From: Streptomonospora nanhaiensis
Lineage (GTDB): Bacteria; Actinomycetota; Actinomycetes; Streptosporangiales; Streptosporangiaceae
Reading direction: 5' to 3'
Assembly (NCBI RefSeq): GCF_013410565.1
Contig: NZ_JACCFO010000001.1
Location: 4,464,001 to 4,528,000, forward strand
Length of the DNA stretch: 64,000 nucleotides
Shown here: in pieces, positions 33,226 through 40,969 of the stretch
How positions within the stretch are numbered: the first letter of the stretch is position 1
Layout: each line of letters starts with the position of its first letter
Position numbers and translations under genes: made by a program
The notes under the pieces: model-generated
Told to the model about the DNA's origin: nothing
What the model saw: only the letters and a program-made list of their open reading frames with translations
Databases searched by the model: none

Positions 33226-34007
33226 CGCAGCGCCTCCGCGGCGGCCTCGGCGCGCAGCCGCAGCAGCACCTCGGCGACCTCGACGTCGCCGGGGTGGGTG
33301 ATCTTGATGTTGGCCTCGTCGCCCTCGACCACCCGGACCGGCTCGCCCGGCAGGTAGCGCAGCACCACGCCGCAGTCGTCGGTGGCCACCAGGGCGGGGT
33401 CGGCCAGCGCGCTCTCGTAGGCCCGGCGCAGCACCCCCAGGCGGAAGCCCTGCGGGGTCTGCATCCGGCGCAGCGACGCCCGGGGCGGCACGGCGCGCAG
33501 CATCTCGGTGCCGCCGGGCCCGGCCGCGACCTCGACCACGGTGTCGCCCGAGGGCACCGCCACGCCCACCGCGCCCGCCGTGGCCAGCGCGGCCACGCAG
33601 CCGCTGATGACCGCCCGGGTGACCAGCGGCCGCGCGGCGTCGTGCAGCAGCAGAAGGTCGGAGTCGCGGCGGTGGGACACCGCGGCCAGCGCGGCAGCGG
33701 AGGTGGCGGTGCGGGTGGCGCCGCCCGGCAGCACCGCCGACACCTTGGCGAGGTCGGCGCCGGCCACGATCCGCTCCGCCTCGGCCAGGTGCTCGCCCAC
33801 CATCAGCACGATCACGTCGTCGACCTCGGGCGCCGCGCAGAACGCCGCCACCGCGTGCTCCAGCACGGCGCGCCCGGCCAGCGGCAGCAGCTGCTTGGGC
33901 AGGCCGCCCCCCATGCGGGCGCCCACGCCGCCCGCCAGCACCGCGGCGGTCACGTGCGGGCGGTCCGCCCCGGCCGCACCGCCCGGCGCGGACTCCTCAA
34001 CCGGCAT
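33222..34007 (-). CDS. IspD/TarI-like cytidylyltransferase
   Basis: A 261-residue CTP:alcohol-phosphate cytidylyltransferase. The nucleotide-binding loop is AAVLAGGVGARMGGGLPKQ, followed by LLLHDAARPLVT, MQTPQGFR, TDDCGVV and the Lys in EANIKITHPGDV. The family includes IspD (MEP, isoprenoid pathway) and TarI (ribitol-5-phosphate, wall teichoic acid). Placement beside wall-polymer export genes and coupling to a GDPD favour an alcohol-phosphate role, but IspD function cannot be excluded without knowing whether the genome has another copy. ATG 34007 has AAGGGAG upstream; the frame is open to 34550 but lacks support there. Confidence 0.85.
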   Translation of the reverse strand: MPVEESAPGGAAGADRPHVTAAVLAGGVGARMGGGLPKQLLPLAGRAVLEHAVAAFCAAPEVDDVIVLMVGEHLAEAERIVAGADLAKVSAVLPGGATRTATSAAALAAVSHRRDSDLLLLHDAARPLVTRAVISGCVAALATAGAVGVAVPSGDTVVEVAAGPGGTEMLRAVPPRASLRRMQTPQGFRLGVLRRAYESALADPALVATDDCGVVLRYLPGEPVRVVEGDEANIKITHPGDVEVAEVLLRLRAEAAAEALR

Positions 34008-34458
34008 CGACTCCCTTTCTCCGCGTGGTCGATAGCCGAGGGTAGCGGACCCGCGCCGGGCGCCGCCGGTGTCCGGCGAGAACGCCTGGCCCGGCGGCCC
34101 GGCCCGCGCCCGCGCACGGGGTAGGCTGAGGCGCGCCGGGCCGGTGGGCCCGGCGCACCCGGCGGGACCGGGCGGGCCGTGCGAGGCGCCGGCCGAGCGC
34201 GCCGGCGCGCTCCGGCGCACCCCACGCGCCCGGCCGCCCACCACCGCGCCCCGCGCACCGTCCCGCCGCTCGCAGGAGAACTCCCCGGTCCGGCGCCACT
34301 CGGCGCCACTCGGCGGTGCCGAGCACCGCCGTGGCCGCGCCGCGCGGTCCGCGCCGCCCGGAGGCACCGCCCAGGCCCCCGCACGGCCCCGCGCGGTGCC
34401 CCCGTACGGGCCGGGGCGCGTGATCCCCCCGTCTGATCCGCTCCATAAGGAGGTGGCG
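34008..34458. other. 451-bp divergent region upstream of the ABC exporter
   Basis: Very GC-rich, no gene with credible codon use or start. A GGGTAGGCTGA motif at 34120-34130 contains a TAGGCT hexamer like the one before gtrA and may be a -10 box. The exporter's ribosome site (AAGGAGGTGG) is at 34447-34456. Confidence 0.45.
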
Positions 34459-35283
34459 GTGCCGTCAAGGGCGCTGGCCGTCTGGCAGAACCGGCAGGTC
34501 GTGAGCCTCCTGGTCGCGCGCGACCTCAAGGTCAAGTACCAGAAGTCCATCCTGGGCTACGCGTGGTCCATGCTGGAGCCGCTGGCCATGGCCGGGGTGT
34601 ACTTCTTCGTCTTCGGCCTCATCTTCAACACCAACCGGGGGGTGCCCGGCGGCGACGACGCTCCGGGCGGCTACCTGCTGTTCCTCATCTCGGGGCTGCT
34701 GCCCTGGCTGTGGTTCTCGCAGTCGCTGAGCCAGGCCCCCAACGCGCTGATCTCCCACGCCAAGCTCATCACCACCATGAAGGTGCCCCGGGAGATCTTC
34801 CCGATCGAGGTGGTGGCCGCGAAGTTCGTGGACTACCTGTTCACCTGGCCGGTGCTGCTGCTGTTCGTGTTCGCCCTGGGCGGGCGCACCAGCGCCGAGG
34901 GGCTGCTGGTGTGGCTGCCGCTGGCGATCGTGGTGCAGATCGTGTTCTCACTGGGCATGACGCTGCTGCTGGCCTCGGTCAACGTGCTGGTCCGCGACAT
35001 CGAGCGGGTCGTGCGTATCCTGAACCGGGTGCTGTTCTACGCGTCGGCCATCATCATCCCGTCGTCGCTGGTCCTGGACTCCGACTTCCCCGACTGGTTC
35101 GTCACGCTCTACCAGCTCAATCCGCTGCTGGGTATCTTCAAGATGCACCACGCGGTGTGGTACCCGGCCGACGCGCCCAACGCCCTGATCCTGAGCACGA
35201 GCATCGGGGGAGCGCTCATCCTGCTCGTCGCCGGATACCTGACCTTCCGGCGCCTGGAGACTTCCGTCCTGAAGGAGCTGTAA
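34459..35283 (+). CDS. ABC-2 type polysaccharide/teichoic acid exporter permease (TagG-like)
   Basis: A 274-residue ABC-2 permease with six membrane helices. It has the N-terminal amphipathic segment LLVARDLKVKYQKSILGYAW, SMLEPLAMAG and a conserved cytoplasmic/membrane stretch TTMKVPREIFPIEVV typical of TagG/Wzm/KpsM permeases. GTG 34459 has a near-perfect Shine-Dalgarno (AAGGAGGT) 5 nt upstream. It forms the channel for a lipid-linked wall polymer and pairs with the overlapping ATPase gene. Confidence 0.94.
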   Translation: MPSRALAVWQNRQVVSLLVARDLKVKYQKSILGYAWSMLEPLAMAGVYFFVFGLIFNTNRGVPGGDDAPGGYLLFLISGLLPWLWFSQSLSQAPNALISHAKLITTMKVPREIFPIEVVAAKFVDYLFTWPVLLLFVFALGGRTSAEGLLVWLPLAIVVQIVFSLGMTLLLASVNVLVRDIERVVRILNRVLFYASAIIIPSSLVLDSDFPDWFVTLYQLNPLLGIFKMHHAVWYPADAPNALILSTSIGGALILLVAGYLTFRRLETSVLKEL

Positions 35284-36311
35284 TGGCGGAGCCGGTCATC
35301 GAGGCCAAGGGGCTCGGCATCAAGTTCGCGATGAACCGCAAGCGCCGGCGCAGCCTGCGCGAGATGCTCATCCACGGGACCAAGCGCGACCCCAACGCCT
35401 CCGGCGCCGAGTTCTGGCCGCTGCGCGACGTCTCCTTCTCCATCGAACAGGGCGAGTGCGTCGGCATCGTCGGCAAGAACGGCACCGGCAAGTCCACCCT
35501 CCTCAAGATCATCGCGGGCGTGCTCATCCCCGACGAGGGCACGGTCGAGGTCCGGGGCAAGGTCGCGCCGCTGCTGGAGCTGCGGGCAGGGTTCAACGGC
35601 CAGCTCACCGGCCGCGAGAACATCTACCTCGTGGGGTCGCTGCACGGCATGAGCCAGCAGACCATCGACGAGCGCTTCGACGAGATCGTGGAGTTCGCCA
35701 ACATCCGCGAGGGCTACATCGACATGCCCGTGCGGCACTACTCCAGCGGCATGAAGGTCCGGCTCGGCTTCGCGCTGATCTCCCAGTTGGACCACCCCAT
35801 CATGCTGGTGGACGAGGTGCTGGCGGTGGGCGACCGCGCGTTCAAGCGCAAGTGCTACCGCGCCATCAGCCGGATGCTGGAGGCCGACCGCACCATGGTC
35901 CTGGTCTCCCACAGCGAGGGCGACCTGCGCCGGTTCTGCACCCGCGGCCTCTACATGAAGGACGGCCGCCTGGTGCTCGACACCGACATCGACACCGCGC
36001 TGGCGGCCTACCAGGCCGACGCCCAGGCCGAGCAGGAGGCGCAGAAGGCCAAGCGCGCCGCCAAGCAGGCCAAGGCCGAGGGCGCGCAGGCCGCCGGCGC
36101 GGCCGGGCGGAACCAGGCCGCTGAGACCGGCGACACCGGGGAGACCGGCCAGGCGGACCAGCCGGCCGCGCCGCCCGGTCCGGGCGCGCCATCGGACTCC
36201 GCCGCCCCCGAGGGCTCGGGCACCCCGGCCGCCCCCTCCGAAGACCCCGCCGACCCCGCTCAGGGCAGCGGCGACCGCACCCCCGGCCGCGGTGACGACC
36301 GCGCCGCCTGA
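35283..36311 (+). CDS. polysaccharide/teichoic acid exporter ATPase (TagH-like)
   Basis: A 342-residue ABC ATPase that overlaps the permease by one base (TAATG). It has Walker A GKNGTGKST (about residues 62-70), signature YSSGMKVRLGFA, Walker B IMLVDEVLAVGD and the switch His in LVSHSEGD. The first 235 residues are the normal domain; the last 105 or so are a coiled-coil-like Lys/Ala stretch then a disordered Pro/Asp/Gly-rich tail without a recognisable carbohydrate-binding fold. It energises export of the polymer through the adjacent permease. Confidence 0.94.
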   Translation: MAEPVIEAKGLGIKFAMNRKRRRSLREMLIHGTKRDPNASGAEFWPLRDVSFSIEQGECVGIVGKNGTGKSTLLKIIAGVLIPDEGTVEVRGKVAPLLELRAGFNGQLTGRENIYLVGSLHGMSQQTIDERFDEIVEFANIREGYIDMPVRHYSSGMKVRLGFALISQLDHPIMLVDEVLAVGDRAFKRKCYRAISRMLEADRTMVLVSHSEGDLRRFCTRGLYMKDGRLVLDTDIDTALAAYQADAQAEQEAQKAKRAAKQAKAEGAQAAGAAGRNQAAETGDTGETGQADQPAAPPGPGAPSDSAAPEGSGTPAAPSEDPADPAQGSGDRTPGRGDDRAA

Positions 36312-36390
36312 CCCGCGCCGCCCGGCGGCGCACGGCCACCGCCACGGCGGCGCCATGGGCGGATCCGGGTTCGGCCATATGGGGTGTGCC

Positions 36391-36409
36391 GGTGGTTGCC
36401 AGAACCACC
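36391..36409. promoter_or_regulatory. 7-bp inverted repeat upstream of the membrane-protein gene
   Basis: GGTGGTT GCCAG AACCACC, perfect arms, in the 145-bp gap after the ABC ATPase. It could be a weak transcript stop or an operator for the 36457 gene. Confidence 0.35.
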
Positions 36410-36456
36410 CTCGCGGGTAGACGGTGAACGCGAGCGCGCACGGGAGGGGCACGGCT

Positions 36457-37464
36457 GTGTCGGACGTCGACGCGCGCAGCGGCGGCAAGGGCGCACGGCG
36501 GCCCTGGTCAGTGGCGCGCCGGCTGCGCGAATGGCAGGTCGGTCCCACCGGCATGTCGCAGATCGGGCTGCTGCTGGCCGTGGCGGCGGCCGTCTGGTTC
36601 ACCGACTCCGGGGTGCGCGGCGCCGTCGTGGGCTCGCTGCTGCTGGCCCTGGTGCTGTGCACCGACCCCGTCGCCGAGCGGCTGCGGGGCGACCGGCCCG
36701 ACCGCCTGGAGCTGTGGCTGTCGCTCATGCTGCTCCGGCTGCGCGAGTACGTCGTCTACGTCGGCCTGGCGGTGGGCGGCGCCCTGGCGGGCGTGCCCGA
36801 CGCCTGGGCGTGGGCGGCCGGGGCGCTGATCGCCCAGGCACTCCAGGACTCCGTGGCCGCCGCGCGCGGCGCCCGCGCCGGCGAGCCCGAGTGGATTCCC
36901 GGGCCCGACGGGGGCACCCCTCTCGACGCGGTCGACCCCAGCCGCGACGTCGCCGACCGCTCGCCCAGCGACCCCTCGCTCGCCGACGAACTGCTGGGCG
37001 ACCCCCGCGAGCCCGAGCCCCCCGCCCCCGCCGATGCGCCCGCCGGCGCGACGGCGGCCGGAGACCCGGCGGCAACTGTCCCCGCGCCGCGCGCCGCCCC
37101 GGCACCCGAGGGCGGCGCCGACACGGCGGACACAGAAGGCACGGACGGCACGGAGGGCCCGGCCGGCGCCCGCCTGCGCACGGTGCCCGCCGGGCGGCCC
37201 TGGCCGGGCTGGGCCCACGCCCTGTGCCGCTCCGCCGCCGCCGACACCGGATCCGCCGCCCCGGCCGGCGCCCGCCCCGGCCTGCGGGTGCCCCCGCCGG
37301 TGCGTGCGGTCCTGGCCTTCCCGCAGATCGCCCGCTTCGCGGTTGTCGCGCTGACGATAACGATTTGGGACGCGCGGGTGACGTTCATCGCACTGATCGC
37401 GGGCTGCGCCCTGGCGATCGCCGTCGAACTGGTGGAGACCACCACCCCGGACACCGCGAGGTAA
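36457..37464 (+). CDS. membrane protein of unknown function
   Basis: A 335-residue protein with hydrophobic segments at both ends and a disordered acidic/Pro-rich middle (about residues 130-275). N-terminal helices lie around GLLLAVAAAVWFTDSG and AVVGSLLLALVLC; the C-terminal pair is around FAVVALTITIWDARV and FIALIAGCALAIAVEL. GTG 36457 has GGGAGGGG 7 nt upstream and is preferred to GTG 36424. The next gene (DUF5941) begins 3 nt after its stop, so they probably work together in the membrane. No family recognised. Confidence 0.75.
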   Translation: MSDVDARSGGKGARRPWSVARRLREWQVGPTGMSQIGLLLAVAAAVWFTDSGVRGAVVGSLLLALVLCTDPVAERLRGDRPDRLELWLSLMLLRLREYVVYVGLAVGGALAGVPDAWAWAAGALIAQALQDSVAAARGARAGEPEWIPGPDGGTPLDAVDPSRDVADRSPSDPSLADELLGDPREPEPPAPADAPAGATAAGDPAATVPAPRAAPAPEGGADTADTEGTDGTEGPAGARLRTVPAGRPWPGWAHALCRSAAADTGSAAPAGARPGLRVPPPVRAVLAFPQIARFAVVALTITIWDARVTFIALIAGCALAIAVELVETTTPDTAR

Positions 37465-37467
37465 CCT

Positions 37468-38127
37468 ATGGGCGCGTCCCCTCGTCCGCCGGCCCGCTCA
37501 GGCCCCGATCTGCGGTTTCTGCGCGACGACGGCCACCTGAGCACCGCCCTGGGCCGGCTCGCCGCCGGCGGGCTGCCCCCGCTGCTTCCGGCCGTCGCCG
37601 GAGCGCTGGTGGTGGGGGTGCTGCTGGTGGCGGGGCTCAACCGGCTGTCAGGCATTACCCTGTTCGCACCGGTGGCCGCGCTGCTGCTCTCCGGAGTGGC
37701 CTCGGGGCATCCGCACGACGGGCGCTTCGACCGGCTGGTGCCGCCGATCCTCCGCGCGACCGAGTATCTTTATCTGCTCGCGCTCGGCTACGGATCCGGT
37801 GTCCCCGGCCCCCTGGTGTTCGCGCTGGTGGCCGTGGTCGCGCTGCACCACGCCGACGCCGTGCACCGCACGCGCTGCGGTGTGCGCCCCCCGGCGTGGC
37901 TCATGCGGGCCATGCTCGGCTGGGACGGCCGGATGTTGGTCACGGCCGTCGGCGGCGCACTAGGTTGGCTGCCGTTCACCTACGGTGTACTTGCGGGTTA
38001 CCTCACGGTCCTGCTCGTCTGGGAGGCCACGACGGGCTGGCTGGCGACCCCCATCGCGGAGGCGGAGGCAGAGCCCTCGGAGGCCCCGCGCAACGACTCG
38101 GGAGGCGTGGACGCCTCCACTGGCTAA
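37468..38127 (+). CDS. DUF5941-type membrane protein
   Basis: A 219-residue polytopic protein with about five membrane helices. The segments DGRFDRLVPPILRATEYLY, HHADAVHRTR and GWDGRMLV match what I recall of DUF5941, a domain found in actinobacteria near or fused to nucleotidyltransferase and CDP-alcohol transferase domains. It starts 3 nt after the upstream membrane gene and is followed 16 nt later by the cytidylyltransferase, forming one operon. The biochemical role is unknown. Confidence 0.8.
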   Translation: MGASPRPPARSGPDLRFLRDDGHLSTALGRLAAGGLPPLLPAVAGALVVGVLLVAGLNRLSGITLFAPVAALLLSGVASGHPHDGRFDRLVPPILRATEYLYLLALGYGSGVPGPLVFALVAVVALHHADAVHRTRCGVRPPAWLMRAMLGWDGRMLVTAVGGALGWLPFTYGVLAGYLTVLLVWEATTGWLATPIAEAEAEPSEAPRNDSGGVDASTG

Positions 38128-38143
38128 GGAGGAGCACGCCTAC

Positions 38144-38875
38144 ATGCTCGGTATGGTTCTTGCCGCCGGAGCGGGCCGCAGACTGCGCCCATACACCGAC
38201 ACCCTGCCCAAGGCCCTGGTGCCGGTCGATGGTGAGACCACCATCATGGACATCTCGCTGCGCAACCTCGCCGCGGCCGGGCTCACCGACGTCGTGATCG
38301 TCGTGGGCTACCGGTCCGAGGCGGTGGAGCAGCGCAAGGAGGCCCTGGAGCGGCGCCACGGGGTGAAGCTCACCCTCGTGTACAACGACAAGGCCGAGGA
38401 GTGGAACAACGCCTACTCCCTGTGGACCGCGCGCGAGTACTTCTCCGAAGGCGTCCTCCTCGTCAACGGCGACACCGTGCACCCGGTGAGCGTCGAGGAG
38501 ACCCTACTCGCCGCCCGCGGGCCCGAACTGCTCCTCGCGGTGGACACGGTCAAAACTCTGGCCGAAGAGGAGATGAAGGTGATCCTGGACGACTCCGGGC
38601 ACCTCAGCCGCATCACCAAGCTGATGGACCCGGCCGAGGCCGCCGGCGAGTACATCGGCGCCACCCTCATCGAGGGCTCCCTGGCCGGCCGGCTCGCCGA
38701 CGCGCTCAAGGCCACCTGGGAGCGCGACCCCCAGCTCTACTACGAGGACGGCTACCAGGAGCTGGTCAACCGCGGCGGCAAGGTCGCGGTGGCCCCCATC
38801 GGCACCGTCGACTGGGTCGAGGTCGACAACCACGACGACCTCGCCCGAGCCCGGGAGATCGCATGCCGCTACTAG
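38144..38875 (+). CDS. nucleotidyltransferase, probable CTP:alcohol/sugar-phosphate cytidylyltransferase
   Basis: A 243-residue NTP-transferase with the activation loop LAAGAGRRLRPYTDTLPKAL, the product-binding VNGDTV (Asp for metal) and a closing VDWVEVDNHDDLARA. The EWNNAYSLWTAREYF segment resembles LicC/inositol-1-phosphate cytidylyltransferase-type enzymes that accept small alcohol phosphates. AAGGAGGAG precedes ATG 38144. The end overlaps the dehydrogenase gene by 13 nt. With the next two genes it forms an activate-and-transfer module for an alcohol phosphate (inference). Confidence 0.88.
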   Translation: MLGMVLAAGAGRRLRPYTDTLPKALVPVDGETTIMDISLRNLAAAGLTDVVIVVGYRSEAVEQRKEALERRHGVKLTLVYNDKAEEWNNAYSLWTAREYFSEGVLLVNGDTVHPVSVEETLLAARGPELLLAVDTVKTLAEEEMKVILDDSGHLSRITKLMDPAEAAGEYIGATLIEGSLAGRLADALKATWERDPQLYYEDGYQELVNRGGKVAVAPIGTVDWVEVDNHDDLARAREIACRY

Positions 38876-39930
38876 CCCGGATGCTCGCCGCCCCCCTGGC
38901 GATCGACGTCCGCCGGGGCGCCATCGGCTCGCTGGGCACCGTGCTCGCCGACCGCCGCATCGCCAACGAGGGCCGCATCGCGGTGGCGGTCGGCCCCGGG
39001 CAGGGCTCCCAGATCGCCGCCGAACTCGACCTGCCGCACTGCGAGGTGTTCAAGGTCGAGGGCGGCAGCGTGGACGTCGCCACCGAGCTGGGCAAGAAGC
39101 TGCGCGCGGGCGCCTATGAGGCCGTGGCCGGAATCGGCGGCGGCAAGACCATCGACGTCACCAAGTACGCCGCCTCGATGGCCGGCATCCCCATGGTCGC
39201 GGTGGCCACCAACCTCTCCCACGACGGCATCGCCTCGCCGGTCAGCTCCCTGGAGCACGAGAGCGGCAAGGGCTCTTACGGAGTCACCATGCCGGTGGCG
39301 GTCGTGGTCGACGTCGACTACGTGCGCGCCGCGCCGCAGCGGCTGGTGCGCTCGGGGATCGGCGACGCCGTGAGCAACCTCTCGGCCATCGCCGACTGGG
39401 AGCTGGCAGGCCGCGAGCAGGGCGAACCCGTCGACGGCATGGCGGTGACCTTCGCCCGCGTGGCAGCCGAGGCCATCCTCAACCGGCAGGACTCCGTGGA
39501 CTCCCAGGACTTCCTGACCGCGCTGGCCGAGGCGCTGGTGCTGTCGGGCATGGCGATGTCGGTGGCCGGCTCCAGCCGCCCCGCCAGCGGCGCCTGCCAC
39601 GAGGTGCTGCACGCCATCGACCAGCTCTACCCCGGCACCAGCAACCACGGGGAGCTGGCGGGGGTGGGCGCGCTCTACGCCTACTTCCTGCGCAGCCGCT
39701 ACCAGGGCGAGGGGGAGTCCCGCCTGGAGGACATCCGCGCCTGCCTGCTGCGCCACGGGCTGCCCGTCGTGCCCGCCGACATCGGCCTGGACGAGGAGCA
39801 GTTCGCCCGCGCGGTGGCCCACGCCCCCTCCACGCGCCCGGGACGCTACACCGTCCTGGAGCACCTTGCCCTGTCGGACGACGAGATCAGGCGGAGCGTC
39901 GGTGAGTATGCCAAGACCGTCGGTCGCTGA
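38863..39930 (+). CDS. glycerol-1-phosphate dehydrogenase-like enzyme (iron-containing alcohol dehydrogenase superfamily)
   Basis: A 355-residue enzyme of the dehydroquinate synthase-like/iron-containing alcohol dehydrogenase fold, closest in pattern to sn-glycerol-1-phosphate dehydrogenases (AraM/EgsA type): GIGGGKTIDVTKYAA, ATNLSHDGIASP, metal ligands Asp168 in GIGDAVSN, His246 in SGACHEVLH and His262 in NHGELAG. Members reduce DHAP to sn-glycerol-1-phosphate, the archaeal stereoisomer; other polyol phosphates are possible. It is locked between a cytidylyltransferase and a CDP-alcohol phosphotransferase by overlapping reading frames. ATG 38863 has GGGAG upstream. Confidence 0.88.
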   Translation: MPLLARMLAAPLAIDVRRGAIGSLGTVLADRRIANEGRIAVAVGPGQGSQIAAELDLPHCEVFKVEGGSVDVATELGKKLRAGAYEAVAGIGGGKTIDVTKYAASMAGIPMVAVATNLSHDGIASPVSSLEHESGKGSYGVTMPVAVVVDVDYVRAAPQRLVRSGIGDAVSNLSAIADWELAGREQGEPVDGMAVTFARVAAEAILNRQDSVDSQDFLTALAEALVLSGMAMSVAGSSRPASGACHEVLHAIDQLYPGTSNHGELAGVGALYAYFLRSRYQGEGESRLEDIRACLLRHGLPVVPADIGLDEEQFARAVAHAPSTRPGRYTVLEHLALSDDEIRRSVGEYAKTVGR

Positions 39931-40678
39931 GGTCCGCGCCGGCGGCCAGCCCGAGGGCGTCAAGGAGCGCGTCAACGAGGAGCACTGGGCCGGCCGCCTC
40001 TACATGCGCGACATCTCCCCCTACCTCAGCACCCTGTTCGTCCGGCTGGGCGTGCCGCCCAACCCCATCACCTACCTGATGATGGTGTGCGGGGTGCTGG
40101 CCGGGGTGGTCCTGGCGTTCGGCGGGCTGTGGTCGGCGCTGGCGGCGCTGCTGCTGGTGCAGGTCTACCTGCTGCTGGACTGCTCCGACGGCGAGGTCGC
40201 GCGCTTCACCGGCCGCACCAGCACGGCCGGCATCTACCTCGACCGCATCGGCCACTACCTGGCCGAGATCGCGCTGCTGATCGGCCTGGGCATCCGCGCC
40301 CAGGGCGAGTTCGCGGCGGGCGACTGGGTGGTCGCCGGCATGGCCGCCGCCCTGGGGGCCGCGGTGATCAAGGTCGAGACCGACAACGTGGTCGTGGCCC
40401 GCGCCAAGGCCGGGCTGCCCGAGAAGGTCGCCGACGCCGCGCTCCAGCCGCGCTCGGCCGGCCTGGGCCTGGCCCGCAAGGCCGCCGCCGCGCTGCGGTT
40501 CCACCGGGTAATCCAGGCGGTGGAGCTGTCCCTGCTGGTGGCGGCGGTGGCCGTGGTCGACGCCGTGCGCGGCGACCTGCTGGCCACCCGGGCGCTGGTG
40601 GCCGTGTGCGTGGCCGTGGCGGTGCTGCAGTCGGTGCTGCACCTGGTCAGCGTGCTGGCCTCGCGCCGGCTGGAGTAG
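39908..40678 (+). CDS. CDP-alcohol phosphotransferase family membrane protein
   Basis: A 256-residue polytopic enzyme of the CDP-alcohol phosphatidyltransferase family. The signature runs LLDCSDGEVARFTGRTSTA then GIYLDRIGH: it keeps D-x2-DG-x2-AR-x8-G-x3-D, but the fourth Asp is His. In characterised members that Asp acts as the catalytic base, so this is notable. The gene overlaps the dehydrogenase end by 23 nt. A GTG at 39902 is an alternative start. It probably uses the CDP-alcohol made by the upstream module to place an alcohol phosphate on a lipid or glycan acceptor. Confidence 0.9.
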   Translation: MPRPSVAEVRAGGQPEGVKERVNEEHWAGRLYMRDISPYLSTLFVRLGVPPNPITYLMMVCGVLAGVVLAFGGLWSALAALLLVQVYLLLDCSDGEVARFTGRTSTAGIYLDRIGHYLAEIALLIGLGIRAQGEFAAGDWVVAGMAAALGAAVIKVETDNVVVARAKAGLPEKVADAALQPRSAGLGLARKAAAALRFHRVIQAVELSLLVAAVAVVDAVRGDLLATRALVAVCVAVAVLQSVLHLVSVLASRRLE

Positions 40679-40969
40679 CCGGCGGGGTGCCGCCGGCCCG
40701 GCCGCCGACCGCGGGGCGTGTGCGGTGAATCACGCCACGAACCCCTATGCTTTATTTCTTCGTTAGGCCATTCATGCGATGGTTAATTTGAGTACACCTG
40801 TCATCCACGTCCACGAACGGTGTCTATGACCAGCCCAGCTCTCTCCGGCGTTCCGGCGACCGAGCCGCGGGAGGCCTCCGCGCGGCGGCCGGTTGGCTCT
40901 GACGACACCTCGGGCCCTGCCACGGTCACTCCCCCCGACGACGGCACGGGGCGCGGAGGTGCGCAGCGC
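40679..40969. promoter_or_regulatory. AT-rich intergenic stretch, probable promoter for the next glycosyltransferase
   Basis: Around 40740-40800 the sequence becomes unusually AT-rich (CTTTATTTCTTCGTTAGG, GGTTAATTTGAG). A TTCGTT / 17 bp / GTTAAT arrangement could be a weak promoter. In-frame starts for the next gene at 40820 and 40826 lie just downstream. Confidence 0.4.

Noticed and set aside
34069-34458. N-terminal extension of the TagG-like permease
   Set aside because: TagG-type permeases start near the first helix, and a near-consensus ribosome site places the start at GTG 34459. The extension is Arg/Pro-rich noise.
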